64,000 nt of DNA from Bacteroidales bacterium. Lineage in GTDB: Bacteria; Bacteroidota; Bacteroidia; Bacteroidales; UBA4417. Every line of letters begins with the position of its first letter. The first letter of the stretch is position 1. Positions 55,501 to 61,104 of the stretch are shown here, piece after piece. Location: assembly GCA_016707705.1 (NCBI GenBank), contig JADJHD010000012.1:97339-161338 (forward strand), in the 5' to 3' direction. The notes beneath the pieces were generated by a model that was given only the letters and a program-made list of their open reading frames with translations, ran no database searches and had not been told where the DNA came from. The position numbers were made by a program, and so were the translations under genes.

Positions 55501-58347
55501 GCACTCAGTTTTACTGTTCCTTCGGGCACAGCCCTGGGACTATCCTATGCCAGGTTCAGGTTCAGGACCTCTTCGGCGCCAATCAGTTTCAACGGCCTTG
55601 TTGCTGATGGTGAAGTTGAGGATTACCCTCTTCATTTTGATCCACAGGTGCAGGAAAGTCTGGATTTCGGCGATGTACCGGACAATGTCCAGGTAACTAC
55701 CGACTATCCGACTCTGCTGGCAAGCAACGGAGCGCGACATCTGATTTCTGCTAATGTATATCTTGGTTCACTGATAGATGCAGAGGCTAATGGCCAGCCC
55801 AATATCACTGCAACAGGAGATGATGCAAACGGTGTCGATGATGAAGATGGAGTTACCATTCCATCGGTTGTTACCATTGGCTCATCCGTCTCGGTCACTG
55901 TTGTGGCATCAGTAAGCGGCTTCCTGGATGCTTGGATTGATTACAATGTAGATGGTGATTGGGCTGATGCAGGTGAACATATCTTTACAAATCAGGCACT
56001 CAGCGCAGGTTCCAATAGCCTTTCATTCAGCGTTCCGGCTACTGCAACCAGCGGACAATCCTACAGCCGATTCAGATTCAGGACCAGCAGCGCTTCAATA
56101 AGCTATGATGGTCAGGTGAATGATGGAGAAGTGGAGGATTATGCAACCTATCTTGAACCTGCACCTCAGGGATCGATTGATTTTGGTGATGCTCCCGATA
56201 ACTGGGATATTCCGAATGATTATCCTACACTGCTGGTCAGCAATGGAGCAAGACATACCATTGTAGCCGGTGTACATATGGGTTTGCTGATTGATGCCGA
56301 ATCCGATGGACAGCCCAATAATCCTTCAACGGGTGATGATATTGGCAATACTGATGATGAAGATGGAGTAACTATGTCCTCTTTCATTCTTCAGGGTGCA
56401 ACTGTTGGAATAAATGTGGTTGCTTCAACGAGCGGATTCCTGGATGCTTGGATTGACTATAACCTTGATGGCAACTGGTCGGCAGCCAATGAGCATATCT
56501 TTAGCTCTCAGGCACTGGCACCCGGATCCAATCCTCTCACATTTACTGTACCGCTTACTGCAAGCATGGGACAATCCTATTCAAGGTTCAGGTTCCGTAC
56601 CAGCAATGCGCCGATTTCCTATGATGGATTGGTAAGCAATGGTGAAGTGGAAGATTATGCCGTTTACATTGAAGGATCACCCCAGCAGAATTTCGATTTT
56701 GGCGATGTTCCTGATAATCCCGGCAATGCAACCGATTTTCCGACCCTGCTTTCAAGCAACGGAGCACGTCATAACATTGCCAACAACACCTACCTGGGGA
56801 CACTGATTGATGGCGAAGCCAACGGACTTCCCACAGTTGCTGCCAATGGAGATAATACAAACGGATTGAATGATGAAGATGGCGTTACCTTCCTCTGGCC
56901 ACTTTCTCCCGGAAATCCATGCAAGATCAAGGTGGTTGCCTCTGTAAACAATGCATTCCTGAATATGTGGATTGATTATAACGGAAACGGAACCTGGGTG
57001 GAAGCTGCCGAGCATGTGCTAACTGATGTGAACCCATTAGCCGGAGTAAATTACTACACTTTCATTGTTCCCTTGAGTGCTATACCGGGACCCACCTATG
57101 TAAGGTTCCGCTTTAGCAACCAGCCTGCTCTCACTTATTCAGGTCTGGCAAATGACGGAGAAGTTGAAGATTACAGGGTAGTAATTAAGAAAACAAGTCA
57201 TAAGTGGCATCAGCTTCCTGATGAAGCTCTTCCTGGACTGCATTCAGATAATACGAATGTTGTTGCAGATGATTGGGTATGTAATGGTGGAGTGGTTACC
57301 GAATTTGACTGGTATGGTAATTACGAACTTCTGGCTGGCGCTGAGAATCGTGGAGACGGCATTGACCATTTCCAGGTTACTGCATATTCCGATGCGAATT
57401 GCCTGCCTGAAAGCGTAGTGCTTGATTATGAAGTGCCTTTCAGCAGCATACAGGAAGTAAATACAGGATCAGTGAATGCTGAAGGAAGCAATATTTATAA
57501 GTACATCTTTATCCTTCCTCTTCCCTATGATCAGCAGATAACCCATACCTATTGGTTAAGTGTCAGGGCCATTCCAAACAACCCTGCAGCCCCGGCATCA
57601 TGGAGATGGCAGGAAGCCTCAAGGTTATTCCAGCCAGTTCATTGTCCTTCAAATTCCTTTGATGCAACAGGCAGCTGGCAGCCCATTGTATGGCCCGATC
57701 CAGCTCCGGGACAATACAGTGATATGGCTTTCTCGGTAATCAATTCCCAGAGTAAAACCATGAACCTGAAGGTGTATCTTGAAGGATTATATGCCGGTGA
57801 CGGAGTAATGCACAAGGCTCAGGATGAAAATGGAGACCATTTCCCGGGAACTACAGCTGATCAGATTACAGTTGAACTGCATGATGCCAGCAATTACTCA
57901 ATTTTGAGGCAATCATTCAGCAATGTAAATCTGACAACATCTGGTGATGTTTCAATCAGTCCGATACCTGAAACCCTAAATGGAGACTATTTTGTCACCA
58001 TTAAGCATCGGAACAGCATAGAAACAACTACTGCCACTCCTGTTTCATTCAATGAAAGTGAGATATCCTATGATTTCACAAACAGTGCTTCCAAGGCATT
58101 TGGAGAAAATCTGTTGCCGGTGCAGGGTGCATTTGTGATATTCGGCGGTGACATGAATCAGGATGGTTTGGTTGATTCGAGCGATATGATTGATGTTGAC
58201 AACGACGGAGCAGGATTCTCTGCCGGTTACATTGCCACCGACATCAATGGTGATGGACTTGTAGATTCAAGTGATATGATTATTGTTGACAATAATACGA
58301 CTGGATTATTGGAGCAATACTGCCATAGGCTCCAGATTAAAAATTGA
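49546..58347 (+). CDS. Giant secreted PKD/GEVED repeat surface protein with EF-hand-type dockerin-like tail
   Basis: 2933 aa. Signal peptide at 1-22. Residues about 100-1335 are a chain of PKD and PKD-like/Ig-like domains (FYWDFGDGTTSN near 230; SYAWNFGDTATS near 945) rich in paired cysteines. Residues 1341-2548 are seven tandem GEVED modules of about 172-178 residues (listed separately). Residues about 2550-2860 hold an Ig-like cell-surface region (DDWVCNGGVVTEFDWYGNYE) and a carbohydrate-module-like strand set. The end has two Asp-rich loops, DMNQDGLVDSSDMI (2869) and DINGDGLVDSSDMI (2899), typical of dockerin/EF-hand calcium repeats. No canonical type IX sorting domain is visible after them. 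Likely a surface adhesin or matrix protein; the ligand is unknown. The gene is followed by a strong terminator. Confidence 0.88.
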   Translation: MRLHLLFMAGLFMIGALSTKAAISNPAGNKSKTSIESWNGFSESRENSNPQLVALLSNAFLNPQKSISRAYELAGFSLAAEPWSNSNLNFPSSACCPDFILSDAIDICPPDGACPPGGTRPDQGGARAMAACKNTMHKYTVFPKDPAFTYVWTITGGTPASYTGNPVYITWGGGTTGTIKVVISNAATGGTCLDSITQNVCLIDGPMADFTVSTDTTCVNTPVHFTNTSVGGSVFYWDFGDGTTSNLANPPDHAYSTFGTYNVLLIAQDMGAGHGVTGSQGADEKVPCGCIDSIWKTIVVLPGVGPVIDYDCCFGTVCAGDTSSFCTPMVCGTYNWSVTNGTIISGLNTNCIKVKWNATYTVPTTVSLQSCATSTCPGTATLNVPVLYPNLPINGPNTVCVGSSGSYSLPWLPGTYYNWTVTGPGPNIFNQQDRNTTNVNITFTSPGPHWVKCEYDNPLAGCNGVDSIMVNVLPKMAITGDLVVCEANTTPYTVTAGPAFWSVSPPGPFISGNGNQTVNITWAPPGEYLLTAVSLTPGVFCNDTAYLKVKVVAKPILGPITGLSTVCPGSKTSYGITSNVSGSPFVWTITTGTGSIPSQMGADNDSIVVDWGTGPWVLSVYQNVEISPGIFCPSLTQSLPVNPYPLPVPSGPGTVCIDDLVNYTVTGTPPPGGFQWTILPANSGTIQSGQGSASVFIQWHGPPTTATVKVSNCSGSGTMPVVINGIPTPVASYNMTPVFCQGTVQTLGLSTANIPGYTYQWYLNGSPVPLATNATLNVNIAPLAIGVYQYYVLVTVNGCSAKSNIIKVFINDCTPGTPGGPPVGCICDAIPYFQTYVVCGNITLLNQSTVQAPNTITNYLWTVSGPGTGVFTPSNTSANPSLTVNASGLYTISLTVTSSSGCSCTYTAYANVFLPTASFTYTSPVCMNSPALFSANPGGPANSYAWNFGDTATSFVANTQHAYNYASPPPFTVTLVITDPYGCVATASNPVVVNPKPVCTITASDTTICPGSFAILSACNGMSSYQWYKNGNPINLATAQTYNAYEHGEYWVVMTNSFGCSDKSNKIYIYLLAPPVARITGNGYVCSYPSTTEVISLTTVDKPSYSYSWSSNPPGAVFYPANFYNPTISVNLPAALPVTYEFMVLVTDTVTGCTASDTMCVTFYRKPPLTVTNFNTCEPASVVLTPTPNNTTQFDYLWNNGQTTPVITASKPGFYSLTITNKSTGCSTTANAGSIYAKPDLSLFPLGCDSICSTDTLFMYIPLPLDAFGPNSTYGGAYPSIDWYDNGNYGTPVGSGQSFPFVTNVLGSHQLSVIVTNSHNCVDTAGVFCLNVRDCPPFYGIDFGDVPDDDVLPGDFPTLLASNGARHLISPTVYMGSKVDAEADGQPSFMAVCDDNDCFFVSSGDDEDGVSIPASVYQGSTVNVTVVASVPGYLDAWMDFNLNMDWSNAGDHIFTNQLLAAGSNTLTFTVPATATLGQSYARFRFRTANNVINFFGLEQDGEVEDYAVHIDLPPGEQLDFGDVPDDPASTSDFPTLLLSNGARHSVVANVYLGSLIDTETDGQPTLPADGDDVNNLDDEDGVAIPAVIVQGSTVTVTVTASVSGYLDAWMDFNGNSDWANAGEHIFNNVALAAGSNTLSLTVPLAAMTGPSYARFRFHTANGTVNYDGWVADGEVEDYAVYIEPVPGTFDFGDVPDDDIITTDFPTLLLSNGARHLISSNVYLGSIVDAEPDGQPSYLAVCDDNDCFYVSSGDDEDGVNMPSTAVQGATVTLTVVASTVGYLDAWMDFNLDSDWSTAGEHIFTNQLLAAGSNTLTFTIPATASQGISYSRFRFRTSSSPVSFFGLVADGEVEDYSTIIKSNGGQENLDFGDVPDNPSNPSDFPTLLASNGARHTIVSGILMGSLIDAETNGQPSVLADGDDLNTIDDEDGVVIPTYITVGTTVNITVMASVAGFLDAWIDYNGNGIWGAGVEHIFTNQSLSAGSNALSFTVPSGTALGLSYARFRFRTSSAPISFNGLVADGEVEDYPLHFDPQVQESLDFGDVPDNVQVTTDYPTLLASNGARHLISANVYLGSLIDAEANGQPNITATGDDANGVDDEDGVTIPSVVTIGSSVSVTVVASVSGFLDAWIDYNVDGDWADAGEHIFTNQALSAGSNSLSFSVPATATSGQSYSRFRFRTSSASISYDGQVNDGEVEDYATYLEPAPQGSIDFGDAPDNWDIPNDYPTLLVSNGARHTIVAGVHMGLLIDAESDGQPNNPSTGDDIGNTDDEDGVTMSSFILQGATVGINVVASTSGFLDAWIDYNLDGNWSAANEHIFSSQALAPGSNPLTFTVPLTASMGQSYSRFRFRTSNAPISYDGLVSNGEVEDYAVYIEGSPQQNFDFGDVPDNPGNATDFPTLLSSNGARHNIANNTYLGTLIDGEANGLPTVAANGDNTNGLNDEDGVTFLWPLSPGNPCKIKVVASVNNAFLNMWIDYNGNGTWVEAAEHVLTDVNPLAGVNYYTFIVPLSAIPGPTYVRFRFSNQPALTYSGLANDGEVEDYRVVIKKTSHKWHQLPDEALPGLHSDNTNVVADDWVCNGGVVTEFDWYGNYELLAGAENRGDGIDHFQVTAYSDANCLPESVVLDYEVPFSSIQEVNTGSVNAEGSNIYKYIFILPLPYDQQITHTYWLSVRAIPNNPAAPASWRWQEASRLFQPVHCPSNSFDATGSWQPIVWPDPAPGQYSDMAFSVINSQSKTMNLKVYLEGLYAGDGVMHKAQDENGDHFPGTTADQITVELHDASNYSILRQSFSNVNLTTSGDVSISPIPETLNGDYFVTIKHRNSIETTTATPVSFNESEISYDFTNSASKAFGENLLPVQGAFVIFGGDMNQDGLVDSSDMIDVDNDGAGFSAGYIATDINGDGLVDSSDMIIVDNNTTGLLEQYCHRLQIKN
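53566..57186 (+). repeat. Seven tandem GEVED-domain coding repeats
   Basis: Repeat starts are at 53566, 54097, 54610, 55144, 55660, 56176 and 56692, each beginning with a D/N-F-G-D-V/A-P-D motif, then FPTLLxSNGARH, a Asp-rich GDDEDGV segment, a LDAWxDFN core and a DGEVEDY end. Units 1 and 3 are longer (177-178 codons) because they share an extra CDDNDCF-type insertion; units 2, 4, 5 and 6 are 171-172. The seventh is the most divergent. The spacing implies repeated unequal duplication within the gene. Confidence 0.92.
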
Positions 58348-58370
58348 ATTAGTTTCAGAATTTCAGATTA

Positions 58371-58413
58371 TAAGAACTGCCTGCGTATACAAGTTATATG
58401 CAGGCAGTTCTTA
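58371..58413 (+). terminator. Long-stem terminator after the giant surface protein gene
   Basis: TAAGAACTGCCTGC (58371-58384) pairs perfectly with GCAGGCAGTTCTTA (58400-58413). The stem continues inward through a G-U pair and four A-T pairs to a 5-base loop, making about 19 bp. The T tail after it is weak. It lies 24 bases after the stop. Confidence 0.7.
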
Positions 58414-58511
58414 TTTCTATTACCCTGGGAACCAAGGAAGATTATTTTCTTATTTCATGAATATGCCAGTAATAATTCAAGAAGTTTATTAGTAAATTGC
58501 ATTTATATTTA

Positions 58512-60461
58512 ATGATCATGGCTATACCTTTGAGAAATATCCTGTTGCTTTTGATCGCATTCATGTTATCTGCCAGCCTCTTTGGTCAGGATTATAAAGC
58601 ATTCATTCATAAAAACTTTAGCAAACTGCCAAATAAGCAGCTTGTTGATACGCTTATTAATCTAAGCGAGCAGTTGGCTGAAGAGAATCCTGATACTGCG
58701 CTTTATATGGGGAATGTGGCTCTTCATCTTGGAGTTTCAGGTAAGGAAAACAGAACAATTGCCCTTGCTGCAAGAAGAATAGCCGACGCTTACTTTTATA
58801 GGAATGAATATATAAATGCAATAGCATATTACCAAAAGTCAGCTGATGCAGATCTATTACTTCAAGCCGATACCAGCACTTTTTATGCTGAAAGATTATC
58901 AGATGCAGCGTATTGTTACCAGGAGCTTGGCATTTATGAAAAGGCACTGGAAATATTCCGGATAGCATTGCGTATTCAGTCCCGCCTTGACAACAAGGTT
59001 GAGATTGGGAATAACCTGATTAACATCGGATCAAACCATTTCTTCAGAGCAGAGTATGATAAAGCTATTGAGTACTATAGTTTGACGTTGAAACTTGACA
59101 GGAAATCGGGCGATTCCTCTTCAATAGCCATTTCTCTGAACAACATTGGCATGGTTTATAGCCGCTGGGGCAAGCACAAGGAATCCATGAAATTTTATAT
59201 AGAAGCTCTTGCATACACTACGTCTGAAATAAGCAGATCCATACGCCTCAGTAATATTGGCATGACATGGTACCATCTTAATGACTATGACAAAGCTTTG
59301 AAATTCCTTTACGAGGCATTGAATCTGGATATTCGTAATAATCAACAGATTAAGATTGCCGTAAGAAAGAATGAAATTGGAAATATTCTGGCAGCAAAGA
59401 AGGATTATACAAAAGCTATCCAATTACATGAAGAAGCATTGAAGATTTTCCGAAGTGCAGAAATAAAAGAGTCTGAGGTGATCACTCTTGCAGATATTGC
59501 AGACATCTACCGAAAAACCAAACAGTTTTCAAAAGCAGAATCCTGCTATATTGAAAGTGCAAATCTGGCAAGGTCAATAAAATCATTATATTATCTGAGT
59601 CGCAATTACAAAGGATTATCAGAATTGGCAGAAGAAAAGGGTGATTTTCGCCAGGCGTTTGAGTACTTTAAACTATATACTCAGACTAAAGATTCTATTT
59701 TCAATACTGAGAATCACGAACAGCTTGCAAGGTTTGAAATTCTTTTCGAAACAGAGAAAAAAGAAAAGGAGAATCAATTATTGTTACGAGATAATGAACT
59801 TAAGGAGAAGAACCAGCGTTTCGGGATTGCTATCATCACCGCTCTCATCGTTGTTCTCCTGCTCATTGTATTCCTTTACAGGGTGAAATCCAAAAACCTA
59901 CAGCAAAGTCAGTTATTATTTGCCAAAGAGCAGGAGATTGCAAAGATTGAAATTGATAAAAAAGTGGCTGAAAACAGGTCATTGGAGGACAGAATCTTTG
60001 CAGAACAACAAATTAACCGTCTGGAAAGAGAGAAGCATATTGCTGAAATAGAGCACAAAAACACTGAGCTGGCTAATTCAACTATTTGTCTTGTCAATAA
60101 GAATGAAATACTCGGAGAGATAAAGGAAAAGTTAAAGACTCATCAAAATTTTGAGTCCATTCATGATGTGGTTCAGTTTATCAATGCCAATACTGATATC
60201 GATCAGGATTGGAATAAATTCAGGATCACATTTGAGGATGTCCATCCCGGTTTCTTTGATCGCCTTGTCACCAAATTCCCGCAACTTACAGATCATGATA
60301 TAAGATTAGCTTCCTATCTTAGAATCAGTCTCAGTTCCAGGGAGATTGCCGGTCTGATGAATGTTTCACTCGAGGCTACAAACAAAGGGCGGCAGCGACT
60401 CCGCAAGAAACTTGACTTGCAGCCTGAAGCAGATCTTACTGAGTTTCTGAGAATAGTATAA
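58512..60461 (+). CDS. Membrane-spanning TPR regulator with LuxR-like HTH
   Basis: 649 aa from ATG at 58512 (another ATG at 58518; the frame begins with TTG at 58497). A signal peptide-like N-terminus is followed by about ten tetratricopeptide repeats to residue about 400. One membrane segment at about 437-456 (FGIAIITALIVVLLLIVFLY) precedes a long coiled coil to about 540. The C-terminal roughly 80 residues have a LuxR-type HTH: PQLTDHDIRLASYLRISLSSREIAGLMNVSLEATNKGRQRLRKKL. The layout resembles Bacteroidota one-component regulators that sense outside signals through TPRs and act on DNA or partner proteins inside. It directly follows the giant surface protein, which is a possible target or signal source (inference). 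No kinase or receiver domain is present. Confidence 0.88.
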   Translation: MIMAIPLRNILLLLIAFMLSASLFGQDYKAFIHKNFSKLPNKQLVDTLINLSEQLAEENPDTALYMGNVALHLGVSGKENRTIALAARRIADAYFYRNEYINAIAYYQKSADADLLLQADTSTFYAERLSDAAYCYQELGIYEKALEIFRIALRIQSRLDNKVEIGNNLINIGSNHFFRAEYDKAIEYYSLTLKLDRKSGDSSSIAISLNNIGMVYSRWGKHKESMKFYIEALAYTTSEISRSIRLSNIGMTWYHLNDYDKALKFLYEALNLDIRNNQQIKIAVRKNEIGNILAAKKDYTKAIQLHEEALKIFRSAEIKESEVITLADIADIYRKTKQFSKAESCYIESANLARSIKSLYYLSRNYKGLSELAEEKGDFRQAFEYFKLYTQTKDSIFNTENHEQLARFEILFETEKKEKENQLLLRDNELKEKNQRFGIAIITALIVVLLLIVFLYRVKSKNLQQSQLLFAKEQEIAKIEIDKKVAENRSLEDRIFAEQQINRLEREKHIAEIEHKNTELANSTICLVNKNEILGEIKEKLKTHQNFESIHDVVQFINANTDIDQDWNKFRITFEDVHPGFFDRLVTKFPQLTDHDIRLASYLRISLSSREIAGLMNVSLEATNKGRQRLRKKLDLQPEADLTEFLRIV

Positions 60462-60764
60462 GAATGAGTTTTATTCAGACAGGATGTAGTTTACATGTTT
60501 GTTTTCAGCAGAATGAATCTACTTTTTTGTTTTCTTGATCTTCAACTGATTCTGAGCTGGAGTTATTGAGCTAAAGTACCTTTAGACTAGGATAGTGATC
60601 TATCCTTATTTATAGTTGTTGCCCGTCAGTCTCATTTCTTCCCGCCACATTCCTCTTTTTCTGTTTCCTGCTTCAATAATAATATACTGGCTGTCCTACC
60701 AGTTGTCCTACCCTGAAATTTGTTTTACCACAATACTCAACCTTACATTTGCTTCAAGCTAAAA
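60462..60764. other. Upstream region of the acylphosphatase-like gene
   Basis: 303 bases without a gene. The right end holds a good promoter (listed separately). No strong terminator hairpin was seen after the TPR regulator stop. Confidence 0.5.
60719..60751 (+). promoter_or_regulatory. Promoter of the acylphosphatase-like gene
   Basis: TTTG (60719-60722) and TACATTTG (60744-60751) with a 21-base spacer, an excellent match to the Bacteroidota pattern. The ATG at 60765 gives a leader of only about 7-10 bases. Confidence 0.65.
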
Positions 60765-61055
60765 ATGTGGAGTATGCTGGTGCAATCCGAAATTAGTTTT
60801 ATCCGGGATAACTATGAAGATGGTTTCGGATTCAATTGTCTGAAAGCAGCCTACCATTTCGATATTAAGGGCAGGATGGATTACTCCAATAAAAGTGGAG
60901 TAACCATACAAGCAGAAGGTGAAATACATAATATTAGGGAATTCCTGCATTGGATACATGGCAATGCATTGTTAATTAGAGATATACAATATATAAATAT
61001 ACAAACAGATACGGGCAGGTTCAAGGAGTTTGACTTGTACCGGCATGAAAGTTAA
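60765..61055 (+). CDS. Acylphosphatase-like small protein lacking the catalytic residues
   Basis: 96 aa from ATG at 60765, the usual length of acylphosphatases. The fold pattern is kept: GFGFNCLKAAYHFDIKGRMD, then SGVTIQAEGEIHNIREFLHWIHG, corresponding to the family's GVGFR...A...G.V.N...G.V.I.AEG layout. The family's catalytic Arg and Asn would be at Asn (FNCL) and Tyr (MDYS), so both are absent. It is therefore probably not an enzyme but a ligand-binding or regulatory relative. Transcribed from its own promoter between the TPR regulator and the second giant protein. Confidence 0.6.
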   Translation: MWSMLVQSEISFIRDNYEDGFGFNCLKAAYHFDIKGRMDYSNKSGVTIQAEGEIHNIREFLHWIHGNALLIRDIQYINIQTDTGRFKEFDLYRHES

Positions 61056-61104
61056 TCCTGAGTTTAGAGATTCAATTCACAAAATATTCTAAAACCCAAA
61101 AACC

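Noticed and set aside
49580..57015. Many small frames on both strands inside the giant surface gene
   Set aside because: All are shadows of the 2933-codon frame, and the repeats reproduce the same shadow peptides several times.
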